Source: Phoma sp. XZ068 (Eukaryota > Ascomycota > Dothideomycetes > Pleosporales > Didymellaceae). From it: a stretch of DNA of 64,000 bases. A program made the translations under genes and the position numbers. Location: NCBI GenBank assembly GCA_004835665.1, contig RBKR01000001.1, positions 2,170,001 to 2,234,000 on the forward strand, given 5' to 3'. Within the stretch, counting starts at the first letter, position 1. Every line of letters starts with the position of its first letter. Below the pieces are notes generated by a model. The model saw only the letters and a program-made list of their open reading frames with translations, had not been told where the DNA came from and made no database searches. This document shows, piece by piece, positions 1-11,772 of this stretch.

Positions 1-3000
1 GCCCTGTCCACCAGCCTTGAGCGAAGCGTGCTGCGGCTGCTCGTGAAGTCCGGTGATAGTGATGCTTCCAAGCGCGGGAGCACTGTGGAACGAGCCCTCG
101 GATGTGAAGGACAGGCAGTTGTTGCTGTACGAGAACTGTGTCGATGTTAGGGATTTGAGACAAACGTTAATTAGAATCTACTGACCTGTACCAGCCGCGT
201 CGCATCCGGCTGCACACTTTCACCATCGTCGAGGTATAGACTGCCACTAGCTGCACTATGGCTGTCAAGGGCTACCAAGAGACTGTAAGGGGTCTTTCTA
301 GTCTCAGCAGTGGTCAATTTTGGCTCTTGCAGCACAAGGACAGCTCCGCCTCTCACGTGCACATTGATATGCTCAAGGGGTGCCTGCATCGTGACATTCT
401 CTCCTGGCTTAGCGTCAACCTCAGCAAGAGTGTACCAGTCGTACCAGCGCTCTCCGTTGCCAATGCCAGGGAAAACACCCTGCACAGTCTCGACATTTGG
501 TACCAACACTGGGGTAACCAGGATCGAAGGACCGAGCAGGAACTGGTTGTACGTCTCGCGCAGGGACTCGTCGTTAGGGAACTCCCAAGCAAGCGCACGC
601 ATGACTGTCTCGCCCTTAGTGTGAGCGTGGTAGAAGAGGGTGTACATGTATCCCAGCAAACTGTAGCGCACAGCCATGGCGCGGCGAGCTGCTTCGGCGA
701 CGGAAGACCAGCGGTATGCTTCCTGGCCAATGGTCGCCTTGACATTGTGGTTGCGGTAGAACGGGAAGAAGGCGCTGAGCTCCATCCAGCGAGAGCAGAG
801 CTGGAAATCGGTGTTGCGAGCAAAGCCGCAAGTGTCGGCACCAAACATGGGGATACCAGACATCATCATTGTGAAAGCTTGCGAGATCGACAAGAACATA
901 CTGCCCCAAGTAGAAGTGTTATCGCCTCCCCAGTGGCTGGTGGTCTTACCACTGCCAGCGAACACACTGCGTCCGACAGTGAACGGTCTGCGTCCGGGGA
1001 ACAGCTCCAGTAGTGCGTGGTAGGTCGCATTCGAAATTTGCAGACCGAATAAGTTGTGCATCTCGTACTCGGTTGTGTTATACTGATCATTGTGTGTAGC
1101 ATTGGGCGCGATTGAGCTCTTCCCGAGCGCATGACCAGACTGAACGTTATTGATCACGTAAGGTGGGTAATTCAGATTCCTTACACCAGGGGTAGGCTCG
1201 GTCCTGCCTTGAGTTGTGGTGGTGGCAGCTGGAAGAATAGGAGAAGCGGAGATCGCTGAAGCTTGCGATGCCAACGCTGCAGCCGCAGAAGCGGCCTCAG
1301 TGGCGTTGGTGATATTGAAGCCTTCAGGATAGTTGTACTCGAAGGTGAGCGGGTCGCCTGGCAAGAGGAAAGGCGGGTGTACAGGGTTGTCGGTAAGGCG
1401 GCCATTACCACATGATCCCGCACAGAACGATGCAGCCTCGCTCAAGTCAATCCAGATACCGTCAAATGGAGTGCCCTTGTGCCACGTGACGATTTCGTTG
1501 GTCCACCATGCCTGCGAAGTGGGAAGAAGCCAGTCAGCCCAGACGCTGAAGCCAGGCCAATTGTTACCGTAGTAAAAGTCTCCAGTTGTGGGGTCTCGGA
1601 TGTAGGTCTGCAATGATGCACCTCGCTCGAAGGACGCATATGAGTCGCTGGCATTGTCTGGGTTCGGGACGTAGATATTACTATCGATGATAGGAACATA
1701 GTATTGACCGTTGGCGTGCAAGCTCTCGATAAATTTTCCGAACTCAGCAACGGGGTATGTAACCTCATTGTTGGTGAAGTCGCGATAAAGGTCATAGATG
1801 TCGAGGTCATTCCATAGACATTCGAGTGGAACCTTGGCATCACGGTATCCATCGACAACAGCTTGGACGACAGATATGTTCTCGTAGCCCCAACGAGCTT
1901 GGTGGTAGCCAAAAGTCCAGTACATCTCGGAGAAGTCAGCAAGGTCAATGTATATCCAACTTCGCTGCACTTACCTGCATAGCTGGGGTGCCAATACAGC
2001 CGACCTGGAACTGAGAGATCGTAGTCAGAGCACTTGAGCTTCCGTCGTCCTTCTGACCACTGAGGAAGTAGAGATCGAAGCTTCCACCCAAGGTGCGGTA
2101 TGCGATGGTGTTTTCACGAAGAAGCCACTCCTGGCCGTGAGCTGGACATAATCAGTGTCACGCATCTCAAGTGTTTCTGCTTGACTTACCATTTCGAGCA
2201 TACATGCCGTGAGCCGTGGTATCAGCCCCGTTCTGGCCATAGCGGGTCTCCTGGTAGAATGGGATCACACCGTAGACATTGCGATCGACCGAATTGCCAG
2301 CATCTACAGCGTAGAAGGTCTGAGTGTGGTTTGTGCCCAGACGGAAGTCGTGGACATTCTCCGCAAGACCATAGACATTGTAATCCTGTCACGAACCCAA
2401 TCAGCCGGCAATCCCTCAATAAATGCTAACTACTCACATCAACCATATTTGTGACAAGCTCGAGGAATTGGTCCTCATAGACAATTACATGGCCATATGT
2501 CGAGAAGAGTTCTTCTCCAGTGCTGCAACGTGAGATCTTGAACTGGAAGCTTGGCTCGTTGCTCCATTCGAGCTTGAGATCGCTGCTGGTCGCTGTCGTC
2601 TTGCCGTCCCAATCAGGCTGGTCGACCAAGTGAGCCGGAAGAATGTACTGCGAGCTGTTCGCTGGAGCGATATGCTTTGGATAGATGCGAACATTCAGAC
2701 GCTCCTTAGTTTGATAGGACACCTCGAGTACCAAATCGGCAATATCATTGCCAAAAGCTTGACAATTGGCTCCTGCAATAGTCAAATCAGCAGTGAAGCC
2801 GTGTCCATTGTCAGCCGTGTTTGAGGCTTTGTAACCTGGGCATCCCTGGGCATCTGGCGCGCTGTCATCGTAGATTGTCGGTGTCAAACTAGGCAGAGCA
2901 TTGATCTGAGGTGGAAGAGTAGGAATAACTCGTTCCGTTCCCGATGGTGTAACACTCTGGGCTTCTCACGTTAGTTCCAGCCAGCTCTATATCATCGTAT

Positions 3001-3065
3001 AGCAGCATACCAATTGCAAAGCCAGCGAGCGTAGCTGCCGAAGCAGCAACATTGAAGAACCTCAT
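1..3065 (-). CDS. Secreted GH31 alpha-glucosidase (C-terminus beyond window)
   Basis: Exons on the minus strand are 3065-3011, 2961-2438, 2385-2190, 2141-1975, 1925-186 and 135-1 (continuing off the edge); introns are 48-52 bp with GT-AG ends and joins stay in frame (at least 939 residues). The N-terminus MRFFNVAASAATLAGFAIG is a signal peptide, so the enzyme is extracellular. The GH31 barrel starts at the YWTFGYHQARWGY motif after 1925. The nucleophile motif WIDLSE lies at about 1437-1454 (Asp near 1447) and is followed by SFCAGSCG, as in the fungal AgdB/AgdC group; the acid/base Asp of HWGGDN is near 922. Between them is an Ala/Ser/Thr-rich insert. The family hydrolyses terminal alpha-glucosidic bonds of maltose- or starch-type substrates and some members transglycosylate; which substrate is used here cannot be told. 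No regulator is adjacent. Confidence 0.93.
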
Positions 3066-5381
3066 TGTGTTTCACGAGGTCGTTGCTAAGCTTTCGAACC
3101 TCTGATTCATGGCACTCTTGTACCAAGCTACATGCTCTATTTAAGCTCCCCTATACGAGCGGCAATAACACTACACCTTGCGGGGTACGACAAAAAAACT
3201 GCGTAAACATGCCCACGGCATAAGAACCCGCAGGTGCACCTGTAGCGGAGTCTAATCCGGGTACAACAGCAGGTCGCGGTTGAGATCGTCAGGTACCGTT
3301 CACGATGCGGTCCACAGGCGATGCGCACCAGCGTAGCTAAATGCGGGGTCACCGGGGGCTACATCGACCTTGCATCAGCCTTGACATCACCATCGCAGCA
3401 CCGAAAGTCCTACCGATGCTTGATGAGCGCACCGCGCAGAAGTATACCTTAACGTCGAGGCCGGAGCTTGCTACGGATGGATGACAGCATCAGTCGGACG
3501 TGAACCCGGTTTTCGGGTAGCCATTGTTGGATCTAGTTGCGTTGCGGGCGCTGCGAAAGGAGGGGAGCGCTGTGCGGGAAGTATGATTTGCGCTCTGAGA
3601 CCTGTTTTGATGATGCAGGAAGATCAGCAGACCTGATCTGAGCATGGTGTTGAGATATGGTAGCCAAACGGAGCACGACATGTTGGTCGCGCTGATGTTG
3701 TTAGCGTGCTCTACATCTCCGACCACTCGCAAGAGAACATCTGGGAAATGATGTCCTAAACGTGTTTGGGTTGATTTTGAGTGCATTATACATGCTGTGA
3801 AATTCATCAGATCAGCTCTCCACGGTACGAGCTCTCCTCGACTGTTCAGCCTGAAAGCAAGATGTGAGTCAAAAGCAAGACTACCTTGCATGAAAGGAGC
3901 ACCAAAACCTTATAACCACAGGAGTGGTAATTTACACATGAATTACCCCTGGCTTAGAACCTAGCTCTTTAGCAAGATGCTAAAACAAGGTAACTTAGCC
4001 TTGGACTGAAAGATCATCCTAACCTGATGCCAACCACAGAAGGAACCGTGTTCACCGGAATCACCCTTGGGTTAAACCCAATCTCATACGCAAGACATCA
4101 AGACAAAGGAGATTACCCTACACCGGAAGTAGCACCCAAGCGTTACACCAATCGCGGGAATAGCCACATGGATGAAAACTACGCCTGACTGGAACCTAGC
4201 TCGTTAGCAAGGTGTCCAACTGAAAGTACCATTCTCAGGCACCGGAAACCTACCCAAACCTTACACTGACTGGAGAAAACCTATGTTTTCATGCGAAGTA
4301 CCCCTGACTAAGAAGCTGACAAGAAGGCAAGACGAGGCACCATCACCTTGCACCGTAAAGCTCCCAAACCTAAACCAGCCACCGAAAGAGCCATGTATAG
4401 GAAGCAATCTGAATTAGAGCCAGCTCTTTGTTACACAGTGGACTTGCTGTTATCCCAGCAACAAGACTTGCGTCTGCGTCTAACGTGCATCAAACTGAAG
4501 ATGCGTCCGTGAGGTTAGAATCTAACTCTTCGGTTTAGGGCAAGCTTGCCATTTTTCTAGTAACATGTCTTGTTTTTCGCTTTAACTAGTTGATAAGACT
4601 GTTGTTAATATGTCTCTGCCCGATAATGCTGAGTGTAAAGAAGTAGAATAATTAAGAAAACCTCGCTGTTCTATATACTACGAGTACAAATACGCTGAGA
4701 ACGCTAAGGCAACTACTACAAGCACTTTAATCAGCATTCTTACCGTCCTTTCAAAGAACCTGAACCAAAGCAAACCATTAAACTCAAACTGACACTCTCA
4801 CCACAAGTCCCTCTGGACTAGGACACCTAATATCTTTACACCCCCTCCCCCCCAGCCCAACCGATGAAGCTGAGCCATAAATCAAAGCACGATCCACCGA
4901 ACCACTATGGGTTAGGGTCTCATTCCCTTACGGTTTGTTGCTTGGAACAACCTCTTCGCCCTCTTTCTCATTCTCCACGCAGTAACGACAAACTGACACT
5001 TCCATCCTTTATCAATTGCCCTATGTGTGCGTTTCATACACCGATAACACGGAGGTACCCACTTAAAAGCAGGCCGTTACCTACTAGCACTTCCATCAAC
5101 ACATCTAAACAATACCCTCCACTACAAGTACACTGGTAGCACACGGTACTAAGTAGACTGAGTATGCGAGGATTAAACAAATGAAATTGAAGGGGATGAT
5201 GGATTGTTGTGAGGATATACGAGAACAAATATTTAGACTTGAAGGGGTAGGCTAGGCTAGGCTCGTAAATAAAAAACCAGCTACAAGAGTACTCGAGAAA
5301 GAAATATATAGAAGAAAATGTGTACAAACTACAATCCAGCCCAACATACTTCCTACCTTCAAGACAATAGCGAACATCTCG
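3066..5381. other. Intergenic interval with a tandem-repeat block
   Basis: About 2.3 kb between the start of the GH31 gene and the end of the CRT10-like gene. The first few hundred bases are the alpha-glucosidase promoter. The only structured part is the degenerate repeat at 3885-4440. Open frames here are short and show no domain or sensible splice partner; I see no gene. Confidence 0.6.
3885..4440. repeat. Degenerate ~117 bp tandem repeat, about 4.7 copies
   Basis: Two anchors recur at nearly constant spacing. One is a form of CACCCAAACCTTACAC at about 3900, 4018, 4134, 4252 and 4367. The other is a form of GAACCTAGCTCTTTAGCAAG at about 3956, 4074, 4192 and 4310, and a last partial one near 4427. 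The period is 116-118 bp. Copies are diverged by point changes and small indels, so this is an old minisatellite. It contains no open frame longer than noise. Confidence 0.75.
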
Positions 5382-7662
5382 TCACACGACCAACTCCCCC
5401 ACCTCCGGCGTCCCTCCCTCCCTCCGCTTCGCCAACTCAAAAGTCAAAACCGTATGATCCGTGAAATACATCATCACCCTCCACCTCCGCGACCCCATTG
5501 CCGCATTCCCGGCCTCTCCGTCGTCATCACTAACGTCGCCCCTCGTGTCCAGCATCCCTTGCACAGGCCCGGCGGCAATGCCAGCCAACCTCGCGCCATC
5601 GACGTCCCAGATCTGGTTCTCGTCGGCGTTGGCGAACGGCAGGATGAATTCGAGCTGGAAGCCGTATGTTGGGCGGTCTTGGCCTGCGGAGTGCGACTTC
5701 GTTAGGCTGAAGATGCCGGCGCGGCCGTCGGGGGAGGCGACGATGAAGACGCCGAGGTCGGGGATGTGCGTTGTGTAGCAGTGTCTGTCGTGCGAGCGGG
5801 GGATGAAGGGGAAGATGTTTTCGCGCTCGGAGGGGTGCAGCGGGCGGCGGATGGTGATGGTGGGGTCGGAGTAGTCGCCTTCGTAGTCGAGGGGGCGTTG
5901 GTAGAGGTGGATGTCTTCTTTGGTGACTACGAGGAGCGGGGAGGTGATTTGGGGCTGTGCTACAGTTAGGTAGTTCCTTAACGTAGAAGTATTGTACACA
6001 CCTGTCGTGCGAAGGTGAAGGCTGTCGTTACCTCACAGTAAGCCTTCGTCGGTCGGATGGCGTTGGCAATTGCCATGTGGGCTTGAGCAGTCGATGGGAT
6101 GGATGACAAGTCGTCGAAATCGCTGTCTGAATCGTCGTTCCACACAATGGTTGCGGTATTCTGGTTCGGAGGTTGGAACCACATACCAAAAGCATTCATA
6201 CCGTTACTGGATGTTTGAGGAGGTGGTTGGTGTGGCGCCGGCGTAATATGCGACGGGCCTCCATCATTCGCAGGAGCATCAAGTTCCTCTCCAGGTGAAA
6301 GAAGTGGCTCCTCTGGATCTGTGTGTTCCATCGTTGCACTGGGTGCAGCCTCTGCTTCAGCTAACTGCTGCGGTTGTTCGATGGCAGTGGCTTCTGGCGA
6401 TGACAACGATTCAGATCCGCTATCATCGGAAGCCTCGGACTCAGTCTCTGACACGTCCATCTCACTCAGTTCATCAGACGTGGGGTCGGACTGAAATAAC
6501 ATCGTGGAGTGTGGAATCCTACGAGGCCTGATAGTGAATCGATTCTTACATCCGCTGACGTCCTGCAAGTAAGGCAGTGGATGCTCCGAGGGCAATATCG
6601 ACTCATGCGCCGATGGTACTTCGTAAGCGGTGGTTGCATCCAGAAATATGGTGCTCCAGACCGCATGCGGAAAACTGCTTGGCCGCAGACATGCGCACCT
6701 TCCGGGGCTGTTCTTGGGTGCATTCGTGGGGTCCTTGACACTTGCGCAGAAGCCCAGGCGAATATTCCGAACAGACTTCTGTGGATTGTGCAGGTCCCAT
6801 ATCAAGGTCTCGCCGTCGATCGAGCAGCTTGAGAGCCACCGGCCTAGCGGGTCATCGCCGCTGTTGTTGAATGAGACCGCAGGGACGTTATGCTGTGCAG
6901 ACAGCGTAATGATATGATCGTGCCGGCGTGGCAAGGGAAAGTCCCTTGGATCCTCGATCTCAGAACAAACCTCCATCTCGGAATCGGAGAGGTCGGAGTC
7001 ATCTGAATACTCGTCCAACTGCGCCAGTGCAAAAGCGATGACAGTGACCTTGTGAGTATTCGCGCTGATCGCGATCATCCGCGCTTCCCGGTGAATGGCC
7101 AATCCCCAGGCGCTGGCACCCACATTGCGGTGCAGGAAAGTCCTCACAGACTCTTCAACCGGGATCATATTCCTGTCGTCACTGCCTACTCGTCTGTCGA
7201 GCACACGCTGGATCTCCGCAATGCGATACCCGATGACATCTCCATCATCGCAAGTCATAAGAATAATTTCATCTTGGCCGAGGTAGTCCACGTGAAGCCT
7301 TGTGATAGAATGGTAGTCCTCGTAGTCAATCCCCGGCTGGAGGTATGGCGACGATGTGGGTGGATATAGAATCAACTCTGGTTCACCAGGAATGGACTGA
7401 TCTGGGAACTGTGGCTGATAGACATGAACAGTATCATTACACGCAACAAAGTAGAAATTGTGACTCCGAGATAAAGCAGTCAGATCGCATCGCCAGGCTT
7501 TGATCTGCGGTTGCTTATGGCGGTCGGGAAACTGTCGAGGTTAGGTCTTTGGTGCTCGGTGTTTGCTAGCTCCCAAACGAGTGGCGCAAGCGTGAGCTAT
7601 CAACTTACCCTTTTTAGCCCCGGCTGCACACTCGTCGCAGTGCACGAGATGAATTTCGACAT
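5382..7662 (-). CDS. CRT10-like WD40 protein
   Basis: Exons 7662-7609, 7531-6002 and 5954-5382 give about 718 residues. A WD-type repeat is visible (SIDGETLIWDLHNPQ near 6790-6840), an acidic Ser/Asp/Glu-rich linker lies at about 6120-6480, and the end has the pattern RVMMYFTDHTVLTFEL. The opening DLTALSRSHNFYFVACND and this layout match the fungal CRT10 family (yeast Crt10 is a regulator of ribonucleotide reductase gene expression); the assignment is from remembered family patterns. The start is uncertain: the intron 7532-7608 joins in frame only to a short exon beginning at ATG 7662, while a longer open frame from 7867 on another phase would shift the frame at the same donor. The 3' intron is best placed at 5955-6001. 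Confidence 0.68.
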
Positions 7663-8098
7663 CTCGTGCCCACATTTCTCTTGTCCTCGGAGTGGCTGCG
7701 ACGAGGTTGATGGACTTGTAGGAGATGCGGTGCGGCCGCGGTGAGGGTCTTCTTGAGGAGTGGAGCGTGACGTTGTTAGCGCCAAACGTTACTTCCCGAT
7801 TGGGTACGCCGATGTGAGCTACATTCACTTTCAACGAGCATTTCACAAGTAAGCAATTGCGTTTCACGTGGTTGGATAAAGTAGTAGGCTAAAGAATTGC
7901 AAAAGTGAATGCCAAGTCGCTCGAATATTCATGCATTATATCGGTCTATAATCAGATGGCTGCCGTAATTCTATGCCCATGATAAGCTCGGATGCTCCAG
8001 CAGTAACCCAATGCAAGGAAATGTGCAGACGCATTGCCTCAGAGATCTTGTATACGATGCTTTCAGATGTTTCGCTAGATCAAGCGACCGAACGCCGT
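7663..8098. other. Intergenic, 436 bp
   Basis: Lies between the CRT10-like start and the 3' end of the carrier gene. It probably holds the CRT10-like promoter and possibly an additional 5' exon (open frame to 7867 on another phase). Nothing else recognised. Confidence 0.5.
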
Positions 8099-9268
8099 CT
8101 AGTGCTTCGCAGTGACCTTGTCGCCGGTGAGCTTCTCAACAGCTTCCTTTGCACTGTGCACAAGTTAGTGAGGCCCAAATTTACGAGTGAGGAAAGGAGA
8201 CATACACATCGCCAAGGGCAACCATGCAGACTGTCTGCCAGATACCGAGACCGATTCTGGGGGTGACACCGCGGTACAGGCCCTTGAGGCCGTTGTTCGA
8301 GTAGATGTACCTTGCTGCCGATGCAACATTCAGGTTCTTGGGGCGGTTGGGGTCGACCGTCTTGGACTGGAGCTCAACGCGGATAACCTCGATGGGCTGG
8401 TTCCATGCGCTCAAACCACCACCAAGGGCGGAAGCGGTGATCTTCTCGATAACACTCAGCTTCTCGCCGCCCTCCTTGCCGGTAACCCTTCGGATACCGG
8501 TCTCAGCAACACGGGACAGACCGAAGCGGGAGCCCCAGTTGGTGACCTGGCGCACGGCGACGGCGTTAACACCGCGGTTGATGCCACGGAGGCCCTCGGT
8601 GCGCCAGATTTGCATGAAGGTCTGCATGGTGGTCGGGGGCTTGCCGCCGGCCGCTGCGACCTTGTGCTTTGTGATCTCGACCGTCTTCATGCAGGTGCAG
8701 AAGCCCATGGTGGCATAGGCCTGTGCCAAACCACCAGCCATACCACCCGAGATACCGGCAACGAAGTCAGCGGCGCCGAAAGACTTGGCGTAGTACTCGG
8801 CCTCGGAGGCGACGAAGAGGAGGACGGCGCCTTTGGTGGAGGCTTCGATCCAGGCCCACGGGATGAGGCCCTGGTAGACTGTTCACGATATGTCAGCGCG
8901 CGACCTCCAGCACCACAGCGCACGGCTACTCACAGCCAGCTACTCCACCGCGTCCCCAGATGCGGGTAATGGCACCCGCCATGCCCTCAGACCTATTGGC
9001 AGCCATGGTGGTCTTGACAACCTCCAAAGGCTATTCGGCATGGTCAGCTCTGCGCTGCGAATGTTACGAGTAATGTCCATACCTGTCCCAGAGTCGTTAC
9101 TTCGAACAAGTTGAGACCAGCACCAACTGCGCGCATTCATTAGCTACGAATCATCGCCTGCAGACGCTCCAACTCACGCAACAGGTTGCTGAACTTGACC
9201 GGCTTCTTCTCCAGCCGAGGTGGCCCGTCGGCCATGGTGGGCACGCCGGTGGGAGGTGTGGAGCTCAT
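8099..9268 (-). CDS. YHM2: Mitochondrial citrate/oxoglutarate carrier, YHM2 type
   Basis: Exons 9268-9178, 9126-9083, 9030-8934, 8878-8206 and 8153-8099 give 319 residues, the usual length for a mitochondrial carrier. Yeast Yhm2 sits in the mitochondrial inner membrane, exchanges citrate for 2-oxoglutarate and so feeds a cytosolic NADPH shuttle; it was first found as a mtDNA-maintenance protein. Diagnostic stretches seen are NLFEVTTLGQPLEVVKTTMA, QGLIPWAWIEASTKGAVLLF and GFCTCMKTVEITKHK, followed by a third repeat ending in NQPIEVIRVELQ. The start at 9268 (MSSTPPTGVPT) was chosen as the first ATG of the frame; the ATG 33 bases downstream is an alternative. The 3' intron must use the GTATGT donor at 8205 to keep frame. 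Its neighbour on the same strand is citrate synthase, which makes this carrier's substrate. Confidence 0.93.
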
Positions 9269-10200
9269 CTCTGGGGTTGTCTTATCGAAGGTATGGGCCG
9301 GACCAAGGCAGAAGGGTGCTTCGTCGCGAGAGTGAGTGCGTGAGTGAAGGTCCAAGAGAAAGGAGACGCATAAAAAGGACGGGCACGCTGCTCAGGCTTT
9401 CCAGGTGGTCAAAGTGTCAGCAGCAAAAGGCCGGCGCAGTATCGGGGCCAGTTATTCTCGGGGTCTATGTCCCTGAAGCTCTCCCGCGGATCTTGGCGAG
9501 TTTCCGAGCTGCGGCTCGAAACGGTGAGGCTTGCGACGAATCAACGGACCGCAAATCACTTTACCCCGAACTTATGTGACATGACTACCAACATTATGCG
9601 GCTCTTGTACAGCCATGCGCGGCTGACATTCGATCTACGCGTGGGCGCACACCGTAACTTTCTCGCAGATACACTTCAAGGGCCACGTTGTGCTCGAGTC
9701 GTCGGCCGCTCTGCTGCACTTGATGGAACGACCTCGGGCGCATCTCAACAAACCCGCTTCGGCTCCCCCAACATTCCAAAGTCGTCTGCGTACCACGCTC
9801 AACACTAATACTCCGATGGCCCCTGTTGTTTTGCTGATCGTGCATTGGCCATGCTGGCCATCTCTATCTTTGAATGCTGTGCAGTGGACAAAATACTATT
9901 GAGTACACGCTGCATTGTTTGGAAGCTGTTTGTGGAGACGGCCTTTGACAGCTAGCGCGTGTTAGTAGCCGCGGCAATTGCAAGACAAGACTTCAAACGT
10001 TAAGACATGATATTGTAGCAAGTCGTCTACTAAAAGGTATACTGAAGCAGAGACATCCAAGGCTATGATGCTTGCTAAGACACCGAATGCACCCAATCCT
10101 TATCCCTACAATCCCAATCTAGATAGTACACAGGCGTCTTTGACAAGTCAAAAACTCCTCATATCGCTCCGTAACGGCTGCACCGATCCTGACAATAAAT
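9269..10200. other. Intergenic, 0.9 kb
   Basis: Separates the YHM2 start from the citrate synthase stop, so it carries the YHM2 promoter and the citrate synthase 3' end. Short frames at 9467-9902 overlap each other on both strands and look like noise. Confidence 0.55.
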
Positions 10201-11772
10201 TTACAACTTGGCGCCGACCAGCTTGGCGTAGGCCTCGGTGGAGAAGGACTTGGGGCGCTCGATGGGGGCACCGACGGCACGGTCGATGATGAGCTGGGGA
10301 AGCACACCGAGAGCACGCGAGACACCGAAGAGGACGGTGTAGTAGTTCTGCTCGGTGAGGCCGTAGTACTGGAGGAGGACACCGGAGTGGGCGTCGACGT
10401 TGGGGTAGGGGTTCTTGGTCTTGCCGTGCTCGGTGAGGACACCGGGGGCGATCTTGTAGACCTGGCTGACGAGCTTGAACATGGGGTCGTCGGGCAGGTG
10501 CTTCTGGGCGAACTCGCGCTGGGAGACGTAGCGGGGGTCAGTCTTGCGGAGAACGGCGTGGCCGTAACCGGGGACGACCTGGCCGGCCTTGAGGGTGGAC
10601 CAGAGGTAGTCCTTGATGGCCTGGTCGCTGAGGTCGTTGCCAATGGCCTTCTTCATCTTCTGGAGCCAGACGAGGACCTCCTGGTTAGCCAGGCCGTGGA
10701 GAGGACCGGCGAGACCGTTGAGGCCAGCAGCCAGGGAGAGGTAGGGGGAGGAGAGGGCGGAGCCGACCAGGTGGGTGGTGTGGGCGGAGACGTTGCCACC
10801 CTCGTGGTCGGTGTGGATGGTCAGGTACAGACGCATGAGCTCGACGAAGTCGGCGTTGTCGGCGAAGCCGAGCTGGTTGGCCAGGTTGAACGAGTAGTCC
10901 TTGTCCTTCTGGACGGGGGCGACCTTGCCGTCCTTGTAGATGTTGCGGAAGATCTTGGCGGCAATGGTGGGCAGCTTCGCGATGAGGTCCATCGAGTCCT
11001 CGAAGGTGTGCTCCCAGTACTGCGACTTGTGCATGCCCTTGGCATAGGCCTTGGCGAAGTTGGACTCGTGCTCGAGCGCGGTGACGGCGAGCGAGAACTG
11101 GGCCATGGGGTGGAGGTCGCTGGGGCAGCGGTCGATGAGCTCCTCGACGAACTTGGGGACGTCGGAGCGCGCAGCCCACTCGGCGGACAGGTCGCGGACC
11201 TGCTGCTCGGAGGGGACCTCGCCGGTCAGGAGGAGCCAGAAGAGGCCCTCGGGGAGGGGCTCCTGGCCGCCGGGGGCCTTGGGGAGCAGCTGCTGGCACT
11301 CAGGGATGGTCTTGCCGCGGAAGCGGATGCCCTCCTCAGAGTCGAGGACGGAGCCCTGCGTTGGTCAGCTGTCGTCATTCTCCGTGTAAGCAGAGCGTGT
11401 GCGCGTACCTCCCAGACGAGCGACTTGATGCCGCGGGCACCGCCGTAGACCTGGTCGAGGGTGACCTCGCCGATGACCGTGTTGCCGTGCTCCCTGTGAT
11501 GCACTGTCAATGGCTGCGGGCGCTGGCGTGGGCGCGGGCGACGTACTTGCGGAGCTTCTTGATCTTCTCAATCTCGCCGGGCAGCTTGGCGGCGAACGTC
11601 TCCTTCAGCGACTGTAGGCGGTCGGTCAGCGATGGAGCCCACGCAGCCAGCAGATGGCGGGCGCGCATACCTGCGTCTTGCTGGAGTAGGCGCGGAGGCC
11701 GGTGAAGGCGGCCGAGCGCACGGGGGCGGCGGCGCGGAGAGCGCTCTGGCTCAGACGGAGTGCGGAGGCCAT
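10201..11772 (-). CDS. cit1: Mitochondrial citrate synthase
   Basis: Exons 11772-11671, 11611-11547, 11493-11409 and 11355-10201 give 468 residues, normal for eukaryotic citrate synthase. It condenses acetyl-CoA with oxaloacetate to citrate, the entry step of the TCA cycle. Catalytic residues are visible: His in GPLHGLANQEV, His in VPGYGHAVLRKTDPR and Asp in NVDAHSG. The N-terminus (MASALRLSQSALRAAAPVRSA) is Arg/Ser/Ala-rich without acidic residues, a matrix-targeting presequence. The C-terminus is GAKL rather than the SKL signal of peroxisomal isoforms, supporting a mitochondrial location. Third codon positions are almost all G or C, unlike the accessory genes of the window, which fits a highly expressed gene and explains long spurious frames on the opposite strand. 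Confidence 0.97.

Noticed and set aside
258..1013. 251-codon plus-strand frame
   Set aside because: Antisense to the GH31 catalytic exon, which has clear active-site motifs.
8187..8969. 260-codon plus-strand frame
   Set aside because: Antisense shadow of the YHM2 carrier, low-complexity composition, no signature.
10387..11448. 353-codon plus-strand frame
   Set aside because: It is antisense to the citrate synthase exons; extreme GC3 bias removes stop codons on the opposite strand. Its composition is Val/Gly/Leu/Glu-rich without any domain, and it crosses introns of the real gene.
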